Assembly: GCF_017354985.1 (NCBI RefSeq)
Contig: NZ_CP071501.1
Location: 1,755,501-1,819,500, forward strand
Direction of reading: 5' to 3'
From: Shewanella cyperi
GTDB taxonomy: Bacteria; Pseudomonadota; Gammaproteobacteria; Enterobacterales; Shewanellaceae
DNA length: 64,000 nt
Below the pieces are notes generated by a model that ran no database searches, had not been told where the DNA came from, and saw only the letters and a program-made list of their open reading frames with translations. The stretch's first letter is position 1. Each line of letters starts with the position of its first letter. Of the stretch, positions 1 through 7,835 are shown one piece after another. The translations under genes and the position numbers were made by a program.

Positions 1-593
1 CCCGCAATGACTATGAAGTGCAGATTGGCACCTTCAAAAATGCGCTTAACCCCAAGACCGAGACCTTCCGTGAGTTTCCTGAGTATGTGAAGCAAAACCT
101 GGATCCGGCCCGTCACAAGAAGGTGGCCATGTTCTGCACCGGTGGAATTCGCTGTGAAAAGTCCACCGCATTCCTTAAGGAACAGGGCTTTGACGAGGTG
201 TATCACCTGGAGGGCGGCATTCTCAAGTACCTGGAGGAAGTCCCCCAGGAGCAGAGCCTGTGGCAGGGCGAATGCTTTGTGTTTGATAACCGGGTGGCGG
301 TCAATCACCAGCTGGAAAAAGGTCAGTACGATCAGTGCAACGCCTGCCGTATGCCCATCACCGCCGAAGACAAGTTGTTGCCCTCCTATGTGCAGGGGAT
401 AAGTTGCCTGCACTGCATCGACAGTCACAGCGACAAGCAGCGTCGCCGCTTTGAGGAGCGCGAGCGTCAGGTGCAGTTGGCCAGGGAGCGCCGCGAGGCC
501 CACATTGGCAGCGATGTGAACGACATCATTCGTGCCCGCCGGGAAGCCAAGGAACTGGAGCGCAAGGCCCAGGCCGAGAAAAACGCTTCTTAA
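1..593 (+). CDS. trhO: tRNA uridine(34) hydroxylase TrhO (rhodanese family), 3' part
   Basis: Only the C-terminal 196 residues are present; the gene starts before the window and the reading frame begins at base 3. The visible part holds the end of a rhodanese domain with the active-site loop [10 protein letters not shown], then a Cys-rich segment (CNAC and CLHC pairs) and a basic, Arg/Glu-rich tail. TrhO (formerly YceA) makes 5-hydroxyuridine at the wobble position of some tRNAs using oxygen. The paired cysteines and the CTGGIRC loop are typical of this family rather than of thiosulfate sulfurtransferases. A strong terminator follows directly, so it is the last gene of its transcript. Confidence 0.85.
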   Translation, partial: RNDYEVQIGTFKNALNPKTETFREFPEYVKQNLDPARHKKVAMFCTGGIRCEKSTAFLKEQGFDEVYHLEGGILKYLEEVPQEQSLWQGECFVFDNRVAVNHQLEKGQYDQCNACRMPITAEDKLLPSYVQGISCLHCIDSHSDKQRRRFEERERQVQLARERREAHIGSDVNDIIRARREAKELERKAQAEKNAS

Positions 594-608
594 GGCGACA
601 GCAGTAAC

Positions 609-636
609 AAGGCCGTTCAATGAACGGCCTTTTTTG
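609..636 (+). terminator. Rho-independent terminator after trhO
   Basis: A perfect stem AAGGCCGTTCA / TGAACGGCCTT is followed by a T run. It lies 16 bases after the trhO stop and before the convergent end of ppx. The A run on its other side could let it serve both strands. Confidence 0.85.
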
Positions 637-662
637 TGTCTCCCGGTTTGATACGGATAGCG

Positions 663-2171
663 TTACGGCCTGTCCATACCCTCCAGTTCCAGCTTGAGTC
701 CCAGTGGCGCGAGCCGCTTCTGTTCCCGCTGCAGATCCTTGAGCAGCAGATTGAACTTGGTGCCTTTCTGAGGGCGCACCAGCAGTTGCTCGCCGTCGAT
801 GGCCGAGCATTTGAGCGTCAGCGGCGGGGCGATGCGGCCCAGATGGGTCAGTACCCCAAGACGCAGCAGCGCCAGCAGCCTGACCATGGCCAACCTGTGC
901 CCCTGCTCCAGGGCGCCTATGGCTTCCAGATCCGGTTTCTTGCGATGATTGGCTATCAGCAGGGCCAGATCCCGCTGCAAATCCTGGCTGAAGCCCGGCA
1001 GATCGCTGTGGGCTATGATGTAGGCACCGTGTTTGTGGTGACCGCGGGAATTGATGTGAATGCCAATCTCATGGAGGCTGGCCGCATAGGACAGCAGTCT
1101 GGCATGGGGTCTGAGCTGCCAGTCATCTGCCACCTGCTCAAACTGGGCCATGACGGTATCGCGAACCTTGGCCGCATGCTGCTGATCCACGTGGTACAGC
1201 TGGGCAATGCTTTCCACCGTGCGCTGGCGTATATCCTGATATTGGCCAATGCCCGCCAGTTCGTAGAGCACCCCCTCGCGCAGCGCCCCCTGGGTAAAGT
1301 CCAACCGCCCTATACCGAGGCGGCGGAAGAAGCTGATTAAAATCGCCAGACCCGCTGGTACCAGAGGCACACGGCGGGCTTCCACATTGGCAAGTTGCAC
1401 CTGGCTTATTTCACCCCATTGCACCAGTCTGAGCTTGAGCTCCTTGAGCCGGGACAGGGTGACCGTCTCATCGCCGTAGAGTTCGGCCAGGGCCTCGCAA
1501 ATGGCTTTCACCGAGCCCGAGCTGCCGAGCACCATCTCCCAGTTGCCGCTGAAGTATTCCTTGGACAGGGAGGCAAATTGTTTGTCGGCGGCACTTTGGG
1601 CCGCGCGGAAGGCCGCCAGGGTCAGCTGGCCATCGGCAAAGAAACGTTCGTTATAGCTGACACAACCGCAGCGCAAACTGGAGAGCTGCATGGGCTGGTT
1701 TTTCTCGCCTATCACCACCTCGGTGGAGCCACCGCCTATGTCTATCACCAGATTGCGTTTGCCCAGCACCTGGGACTGGGCTATGCCGCTGTAAATCAAC
1801 CGCGCCTCTTCATGGCCGGGGATGATCTCTATGGGATAGGGGATGATTTTCAGGGCCGCGCTGACAAAGGCGTCGCGGTTTCTGGCGACCCTCAGGGTAT
1901 GGGTCGCCACCAGACGCACCTGGGTTTCACACAGGTTGGAAAAGCGCTGACTGAAATCCCGCAGGCAGTTGAGGCCCCGCTCCATGGCGTCGTTGGACAG
2001 GATGCCGTCGGGGGACAGGCCCTGGGCCAGTTGCACCTGTTGTTTTTCCTTGTGCAGGATCTGCAGGCTACCGTCCTGTTCCCGGGCAATGACCAGGTGA
2101 AAACTGTTGGAGCCCATGTCTACGGCCACAAAGTGGCGGGGTTGTGCGTGTGGCAAGCGCTTATCCTTCAC
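663..2171 (-). CDS. ppx: Exopolyphosphatase (Ppx/GppA family)
   Basis: A protein of 502 residues with the actin-like ATPase fold of Ppx/GppA phosphatases. Phosphate-binding motif VDMGSNSFH is near residues 17-25 and the second motif VIDIGGGSTE near 145. The C-terminal half has the HD-like helical domain (LHEIGIHINSRGHHKHGAYI) found in the long enterobacterial forms. The family removes terminal phosphates from polyphosphate, and some members hydrolyse pppGpp to ppGpp. The gene begins 4 bp after ppk on the same strand, the classical ppk-ppx operon, which favours Ppx over GppA. Paralogues of the two activities are hard to separate by sequence alone. Confidence 0.9.
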   Translation of the reverse strand: MKDKRLPHAQPRHFVAVDMGSNSFHLVIAREQDGSLQILHKEKQQVQLAQGLSPDGILSNDAMERGLNCLRDFSQRFSNLCETQVRLVATHTLRVARNRDAFVSAALKIIPYPIEIIPGHEEARLIYSGIAQSQVLGKRNLVIDIGGGSTEVVIGEKNQPMQLSSLRCGCVSYNERFFADGQLTLAAFRAAQSAADKQFASLSKEYFSGNWEMVLGSSGSVKAICEALAELYGDETVTLSRLKELKLRLVQWGEISQVQLANVEARRVPLVPAGLAILISFFRRLGIGRLDFTQGALREGVLYELAGIGQYQDIRQRTVESIAQLYHVDQQHAAKVRDTVMAQFEQVADDWQLRPHARLLSYAASLHEIGIHINSRGHHKHGAYIIAHSDLPGFSQDLQRDLALLIANHRKKPDLEAIGALEQGHRLAMVRLLALLRLGVLTHLGRIAPPLTLKCSAIDGEQLLVRPQKGTKFNLLLKDLQREQKRLAPLGLKLELEGMDRP

Positions 2172-2175
2172 AAGC

Positions 2176-4338
2176 TTATTCTGTCAAAAAAGGCACGCCA
2201 TTATCGGCGCTTTCCCGGGCCTGCGCCAGAGCCAGCGCCTCGGCCTCGGCATCTTCCGCCAGCAGGCGTGCCTGCTGCTGGCGCTCGAATTGGGTCAGAT
2301 AGTGATGTATCGCCAATTGGGAGCGGACCTTGCGGCGGTTGCCCCTTGGCCGGTAGGGATTGCTCTGCTCCTTGTTGATGATTCTGGCCTTGGTATTGTC
2401 TGAAAATTGCAGCGACAGCAGGTCCATCACCATTTGCTTGAGCCTGTCATCATAGACCGGGGTGCTGACCTCGATACGGCTGTCGATATTGCGGCTCATC
2501 CAATCGGCGGAGCACAGATAAAGCTTGTTCTCGCCGCCGGCGTGGAACAGCATCACCCGCGAATGCTCCAGGAAGCGGTCCACTATGCTGTAGACCTCAA
2601 TGTTGTCGCTGATCCCCGGGATCTGCGGCACCAGGGAACACATGCCGCGGATAAGCAGCTTGATTTTTACCCCCGCCATGGAGGCGTCATAGAGGCGGGA
2701 GATCAGCTGCTCGTCCACCAGATTATTGAGCTTGAGGGTAATGGCGGCCTTGATGCCGCTGCGGGCATTGAGGGTTTCCTGCTCTATCAGGCCACAGAGT
2801 TTCTGCCGGGCATCATAGGGGGAAACTATCAGGTGCTGAAAGTTATCCCGCCTATAGGGATGTTCAATCAGATCAAATACCTGCTCCACTTCACGGGCAA
2901 TTTCCTGGTTGGCGGTAAACAGTGACAGGTCGGTATAGACCCTGGCGGTGCCTTCGTTGAAGTTACCCGAGCCTATGTGGCAGTAGAGCCTGGTTGCACC
3001 GTGCTCCTCCCGGCCTATCAGGCACAGCTTGGAGTGGACCTTCAGGCTTTCGATGCCGTGGTGAACCCGCACGCCGGCTTCCGCCAGGATCCGGGTCCAT
3101 TCAATATTGTGTTCTTCATCGAAGCGGGCTCTGAGCTCGATAACCGCCGTTACCTGCTTGCCGTTTTTCACCGCGTCTATCAGGGAATTCATCACCCGGG
3201 ACTTTTTCGCCACCCGGTAGAGGCTGATTTTGATAAAGCGCACCGCGGGATCGTAGGCGGCCTGGCGTACCAACTCGGTAAAGTGGGAAAACTTGTGGTA
3301 CGGGTAGTTGAGCATGATATCGCCGCGGGCTATGGCCTCGAAGCTGTTGGCACTGTGACTGAAACCGGCGCTGTCGAGGGCCGCCAGCTTGTCGTTGACC
3401 AAATACTTGCGCCCGGGGTTGGGGAAGTTAATGAAATCCTTGAAGCTGTGGTAGCGGCCGCCGGGAACCAGGCATTCGGTGGAGCTGATCCCCAGCTGAT
3501 CCTTGAGCATGGTCAGCATGTGCTCGGGCATGTCGCGGTCATACACCAGGCGCACGGGTTCGGCGGTCAGGCGTTTTTTCAGGCCGCGGGTCATTTTTTC
3601 CAGCTGGCCCTGATCCAGTTCGTAGGTGATATCGAAATCCGCGTCCCGGGTCAGCTTCATCGAATAGGCTTCGATGGACTCGTAGCTGAAGAAGGGCCCG
3701 AACAGCTCATCAACGCAGTGGCGGATAATATTGTCCAGCAGGATCAGGTGCTTTTTGACCTTGGAGCGTTCGGCGGGCAACTCGATAAAACGCGGCACGT
3801 TTTTGGTGGGCACTTCCACCAGGGCGTACTGACGTCGCTCCTTGCTGTGCAGGCATACCGCAAGATAAGTGGCGTTGTCATTGATGTGTTTGAGCAGATC
3901 CCTGTGGTTGCTGACAATAAGGGGGGCAATATGGCGCTTGAGATGATCGCGAAAATGCACCTTGAGCCACTGGCTGTGGAACTCGCTCAGTTGGTGTTCA
4001 TTGATCAGCAATACATTGCGGCGCACCAGCTCCCGCAGCAACTCGGCATAGATGGCATCGAAGCGCTCCTGCAGCGACAGTACCCGGGTCTGGATCTTGG
4101 CCATCAGGTGACGACTGTTGTTGTGGCCATCCTGCAGGGTAGACAGCAGGATACCGCGACGCACTGCCGCGACCCTCACCCGGAAAAATTCGTCCATGTT
4201 GCTGGAGAAGATCCCCAGAAAACGCACCCGCTCCACCAGGGGCACCTCAGGATCGCAGGCTTCCTGCAACACCCGTTCGTTAAAAGACAGCCAGGACAAT
4301 TCCTTGTCGATATACATCTTGTCGGTATTGGGGGACAC
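2176..4338 (-). CDS. ppk: Polyphosphate kinase 1
   Basis: A protein of 720 residues, normal length for PPK1, which reversibly makes polyphosphate from ATP. The N-terminal start (YIDKELSWLSFNERVL) is the conserved family opening. Both phospholipase-D-like halves are seen: the first catalytic histidine lies in VHSKLCLIGR followed by the HIGSGNFNE stretch, the second in the FLEHSRV segment before YLCSADWMSRN. An AAGGAG ribosome site precedes the GTG/ATG region. It is the first gene of a two-gene operon with ppx, so synthesis and breakdown of polyphosphate are coexpressed. A possible promoter lies about 40 bp upstream. Confidence 0.96.
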   Translation of the reverse strand: MSPNTDKMYIDKELSWLSFNERVLQEACDPEVPLVERVRFLGIFSSNMDEFFRVRVAAVRRGILLSTLQDGHNNSRHLMAKIQTRVLSLQERFDAIYAELLRELVRRNVLLINEHQLSEFHSQWLKVHFRDHLKRHIAPLIVSNHRDLLKHINDNATYLAVCLHSKERRQYALVEVPTKNVPRFIELPAERSKVKKHLILLDNIIRHCVDELFGPFFSYESIEAYSMKLTRDADFDITYELDQGQLEKMTRGLKKRLTAEPVRLVYDRDMPEHMLTMLKDQLGISSTECLVPGGRYHSFKDFINFPNPGRKYLVNDKLAALDSAGFSHSANSFEAIARGDIMLNYPYHKFSHFTELVRQAAYDPAVRFIKISLYRVAKKSRVMNSLIDAVKNGKQVTAVIELRARFDEEHNIEWTRILAEAGVRVHHGIESLKVHSKLCLIGREEHGATRLYCHIGSGNFNEGTARVYTDLSLFTANQEIAREVEQVFDLIEHPYRRDNFQHLIVSPYDARQKLCGLIEQETLNARSGIKAAITLKLNNLVDEQLISRLYDASMAGVKIKLLIRGMCSLVPQIPGISDNIEVYSIVDRFLEHSRVMLFHAGGENKLYLCSADWMSRNIDSRIEVSTPVYDDRLKQMVMDLLSLQFSDNTKARIINKEQSNPYRPRGNRRKVRSQLAIHHYLTQFERQQQARLLAEDAEAEALALAQARESADNGVPFLTE

Positions 4339-4378
4339 TCGGAATACTCCTTATTTTCGAGAGCGCTGGCTTGGCACT

Positions 4379-4406
4379 ACAATAGCATTTGGCATAATTT
4401 CCACAA
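4379..4406 (-). promoter_or_regulatory. Candidate sigma-70 promoter for ppk-ppx
   Basis: Read on the minus strand: TTGTGG, a 16-bp spacer, then TATTGT, ending 40 bp before the ppk start. The match to consensus is moderate. I did not see a clear Pho box beside it. Confidence 0.4.
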
Positions 4407-4594
4407 TCTCTGCCGCTGTTGAAGCTGTTGTTTTTTAATGGGCAATAGAGCCGCTGGCGGCCAAAATACGACACTTTTGTTGCACTTGCGTGACAGGGCT
4501 TGGGCAGCATATTTCGCACGCTGCCTGCGGATGTGGCTCCGGGGGCAACAATGTGCTAATGTCAGCGGCTTTTTTATTGGCGGGTGAGGGAAAG

Positions 4595-5968
4595 ATGTAC
4601 ATAGGCTTTGATTACGGCAGTGCCAACTGCGCCGTGGGGCTGTTCAACGGTGACAGCGTGTCCCTGTTGCCTCTGGATGGCGATGACAGCTATCTGAGCT
4701 CAACCCTCTACAGTTATGACAGTGCCCTTATCGCCGAAGCTGTGCTGGCCCGTCTGCCGGAGGACCTGGCGTCTGGGTATCGCCATGCCCGGGCTGCCGA
4801 ACTCAGCCGCGCCGCCAAGGCGCGCCGTGACTGGGATCTCGCTCCCAATGAGCAAACTGTGTTCGTCGGTAGGGCGGCCATAGAACACTATCTGGAATTT
4901 CCCGGTGAAGGATTTTATGTCCGTTCGCCAAAATCCTTTCTTGGCGCAGTGGGTTTAAGACCCGAGCAGCAGGCCCTGTTTGAGGACATAGTCACCCTGA
5001 TGATGCAGGAAATCAAAGCCCGGGCCGAACGGGTTTTGGGCTCGGCCATCCGCGGTGCGGTGATTGGCCGGCCGGTGAACTTTCAGGGCATAGGCGGTGA
5101 AGACAGCAACCGCCAGGCGGAGTCGATTCTGCGTCTGGCTGCCGCCCGTGCCGGCCTGGAAGAGGTGAGTTTTCTCTATGAACCCCTGGCCGCCGGTTTT
5201 GACTTTGAGGCCAGGCTGGAGGCCGATGCCACCGTGCTGGTGGTGGATGTGGGCGGCGGCACCACCGACTGTTCTCTGGTACGTATGGGTCCGAGCCACA
5301 AGTTGGCAAAGGATCGCAGCCAGGATTGCCTGGGCCACAGCGGCCAGCGCATCGGCGGCAACGACCTTGATATTGCGTTGGCTATGCAGGCCTTTATGCC
5401 GAGTTTCGGTCTGGGTTCAAGCCTGGTGACGGGTAAGCCCATGCCGAGCCAGCCCTTCTGGCAGGCGGTGGCGGTCAATGATGTCAGTGCCCAGCGGGAC
5501 TTCGCCGCGCTGGCTACGGGTAATCTGATTAAAGAATTGAAAAAAGACGCCAGTCAGCCCGAGTTGCTGACCCGGTTTGAACGGCTGCGCAGTCGCCAAC
5601 AAAACTTCCATCTGGTGCGGCTTGCCGAAGCCGTCAAGGTGGCCCTGGGTGAGGCTGACAGCACCCGCACCGGACTGCCGAACGGCGAGGAAGAACTGGA
5701 GATAGGGCGCTTGGACTTTAACAATGCCATAGGTCCCCAGCTTGAGAAGATCGCTGCCCTGATGCACAGTGCAGTTCAAAACAGTGCAGAACAAAATGCC
5801 GGCGCAGCGCCGGACATAGTCTACGTGACCGGCGGCAGCAGTCGCTGTCAGGCGGTGGCCGAGCGCATTGGCCAGGTCTATCCCGGTGTGCCCGTGGTCA
5901 GTGGCGACCATTTCGGATCGGTGACGGCGGGATTGGCCCGCGCCGCCGCTGCACTGAACAGAAAGTGA
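4595..5968 (+). CDS. yegD: Hsp70-family chaperone-like protein YegD
   Basis: A protein of 457 residues of the YegD branch of the actin/Hsp70 ATPase superfamily. It opens with the phosphate-1 motif IGFDYGSANCAVG, has the phosphate-2 motif VLVVDVGGGTTDCSLV near the middle, and the C-terminal adenosine motif VYVTGGSSR. It lacks the DnaK substrate-binding half, as all YegD proteins do; the client is unknown. I set the start at the ATG at 4595 because the ribosome site GAGGGAAAG sits just before it. An upstream in-frame start (4490) would add 35 residues unlike the family. Confidence 0.88.
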   Translation: MYIGFDYGSANCAVGLFNGDSVSLLPLDGDDSYLSSTLYSYDSALIAEAVLARLPEDLASGYRHARAAELSRAAKARRDWDLAPNEQTVFVGRAAIEHYLEFPGEGFYVRSPKSFLGAVGLRPEQQALFEDIVTLMMQEIKARAERVLGSAIRGAVIGRPVNFQGIGGEDSNRQAESILRLAAARAGLEEVSFLYEPLAAGFDFEARLEADATVLVVDVGGGTTDCSLVRMGPSHKLAKDRSQDCLGHSGQRIGGNDLDIALAMQAFMPSFGLGSSLVTGKPMPSQPFWQAVAVNDVSAQRDFAALATGNLIKELKKDASQPELLTRFERLRSRQQNFHLVRLAEAVKVALGEADSTRTGLPNGEEELEIGRLDFNNAIGPQLEKIAALMHSAVQNSAEQNAGAAPDIVYVTGGSSRCQAVAERIGQVYPGVPVVSGDHFGSVTAGLARAAAALNRK

Positions 5969-5987
5969 GTAAATTTAAGGAGCGGAT

Positions 5988-6476
5988 ATGAGAAAAGGAT
6001 TATGGATTGCCAGCCTGCTGCCCAGTGTCTTGTTGCCCAGTATCTTATTGCTTAGCGGCTGCGGCGATGATGTCGGCAAGGTGAGCCTGGGACTGTTTAC
6101 CACCAAGGATTTGGTGATTGAGGCGCGCCAGGACCCGAAGATCCCTGGCGTCACCTGCCATATCAGTCGGGTGGAAGCGGATTTGTCCCTGGCCGATCCC
6201 TCGGACATGAGCATAGCCTGCCGTCAGACCGGCCCCATACATGCCGCCGAAATTGCCGCCATCGACAAGGGCAAGGATGGCGAGCTGGTGTTCAGTGCCT
6301 CCCTGAGTATCTTGTTTAAGTCCCTCAAGGTGAGGCGGATTTTTGATGCCGAGTCCCAGACCCTGCTGTACCTGTCCTATTCCACCAAGGAAACCTCCGG
6401 CAGCCACAAGCATGCTTTGTCGAGCGTACCTCTATACGGCACAGACGCCTGGCGGGCAACCGGCAAGCCAGACTAG
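5988..6476 (+). CDS. creA: CreA family protein, predicted lipoprotein
   Basis: A small protein of 162 residues resembling E. coli CreA along its length (the CxISR, SIACRQTGPI, SLVFKSLKV-like and YLSYSTK segments). CreA function is unknown. Unlike E. coli CreA, the signal sequence ends in LLLSGC, a good lipobox with Cys25, so this version is probably lipid-anchored in the periplasm. It starts 19 bp after yegD with an AAGGAG site and is likely cotranscribed with it. A strong terminator follows. Confidence 0.82.
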   Translation: MRKGLWIASLLPSVLLPSILLLSGCGDDVGKVSLGLFTTKDLVIEARQDPKIPGVTCHISRVEADLSLADPSDMSIACRQTGPIHAAEIAAIDKGKDGELVFSASLSILFKSLKVRRIFDAESQTLLYLSYSTKETSGSHKHALSSVPLYGTDAWRATGKPD

Positions 6477-6498
6477 TGGGAAAGCCATTTGCTGTTAA

Positions 6499-6530
6499 TA
6501 AAAAACCTCGCCTTGGCGAGGTTTTTTAAC
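6499..6530. terminator. Bidirectional terminator between creA and metC
   Basis: The stem AACCTCGCC / GGCGAGGTT, with an A run on the left and a T run on the right, can end both the rightward yegD-creA transcript and the leftward metC transcript. Confidence 0.88.
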
Positions 6531-6548
6531 GCTTTCAGGGCAATGAAC

Positions 6549-7742
6549 TTAGCGGCCCATGACGGCATTATAGCGCTCGAAGGCTGCGGTCAGATCGGCA
6601 ATTAAATCTTCGGGATCTTCCAGGCCTATGTGCAGGCGGATCAAAGGTTTGCTGCTGTCCCAACGGGTGGCGCTGCGGATCCTGTCTATGCCCGTGATGG
6701 CGAGAATGAGGCTTTCATAGCCGCCCCAGGAGAAGCCCATCTTAAAGTGCTCCATGCCTTCCACAAAGGCTTCCAGCGCTGCGTTGCTGCCATCCTTGAG
6801 CACGAAGGAAAACAGGCCGTTGCCGCCACTGAAATCGCGCTCGAAAAATTCATGGCCGGGACAGCTGGGATAGGCCGGGTGGCGCAGGTGGTCGAGCTCG
6901 GGACGGGTCAGCAACCAGTCGGCAATAGTGCGGGCGTTTTTATCCTGCTGTGCCAATCGGATCCCTAAGGTTCTCAGTCCTCTGGCCGCCAGGTAGACGT
7001 CATCGGGGGAGGTGGTCTGGCCCAGCAGGTAGCTGTGCTCGCGCAATTGATCCCAGTGACCGGCGTTGGCCGTGGCAGTGCCCATCATCACGTCCGAATG
7101 ACCCACTATGTACTTGGTGGCGGCCTGGATGGAAATATCCACCCCCATCTCGAACGGCCGGCAATTGATGGGCGATGCCCATGTATTGTCCAGCATCACG
7201 GTCAGGCCGTGCTCCTGGGCAATGCGCGCCAGGGTGGGCACATCCTGCACTTCCATGGTGATGGAACCCGGGGATTCCAGGAACAGCACCTTGGTATTGG
7301 GGCGGATAAGCTCGGCTATGCCTGCACCTATCAGGGGATCGTAATAGCTGGTTTCTATGCCGTAGCCCTTGAGCACCTTGTCGCACAGATCCCGGGTGGG
7401 TTCATAAACGCTGTCCACCATCAGCAGATGATCCCCGGCCTTAAGGAAAGAGAGCAGGGCGGCACTGATGGCGGCGGCGCCACTGGGATACAGGGCCGTG
7501 CCCACGCCGCCTTCCAACTCGGCAATGGCGGCCTGGAAGCTGAAGTGTGTGGGGGTGCCGCGACGGCCATAAAACATTTCGCCATTATGTTTGTGCCTGG
7601 CCGCGTGGCGCATCTGCTCCATGGAATCGAAGACTATGGTAGATGCGCGGAACACGGGGGGGTTAATCACCCCCATGCTGTATTTTTTGTCGCGGCCGAG
7701 ACTGACGATTTTGGTGGCGGTTTTCATGGGCTTGTCTGACAT
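6549..7742 (-). CDS. metC: Cystathionine beta-lyase
   Basis: A PLP enzyme of 397 residues in the Cys/Met metabolism family. The phosphate-binding segment LYPSGAAAISAAL and the Schiff-base lysine in QAATKYIVGHSDVMMG are both present. The sequence follows the E. coli MetC type (MetC/MalY reaction: cystathionine to homocysteine, pyruvate and ammonia, in methionine synthesis). It stands alone between creA and the sortase two-component genes, with a convergent terminator at its end. I saw no MetJ box upstream. Cystathionine gamma-synthase is a less likely alternative. Confidence 0.9.
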   Translation of the reverse strand: MSDKPMKTATKIVSLGRDKKYSMGVINPPVFRASTIVFDSMEQMRHAARHKHNGEMFYGRRGTPTHFSFQAAIAELEGGVGTALYPSGAAAISAALLSFLKAGDHLLMVDSVYEPTRDLCDKVLKGYGIETSYYDPLIGAGIAELIRPNTKVLFLESPGSITMEVQDVPTLARIAQEHGLTVMLDNTWASPINCRPFEMGVDISIQAATKYIVGHSDVMMGTATANAGHWDQLREHSYLLGQTTSPDDVYLAARGLRTLGIRLAQQDKNARTIADWLLTRPELDHLRHPAYPSCPGHEFFERDFSGGNGLFSFVLKDGSNAALEAFVEGMEHFKMGFSWGGYESLILAITGIDRIRSATRWDSSKPLIRLHIGLEDPEDLIADLTAAFERYNAVMGR

Positions 7743-7835
7743 CTGTGACTGTTCCTGTCGCTGTTTAGGGCTTCATCTTATCATTCGGCAGCAGGGAATA
7801 AAGACCGCAGGCACCAAGCTGAATCATGTTCAGCA

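Noticed and set aside
2977-4422. Long open frame on the plus strand opposite ppk
   Set aside because: It is a shadow of the highly conserved ppk frame; the product is His/Gly/Val-rich with no motif.
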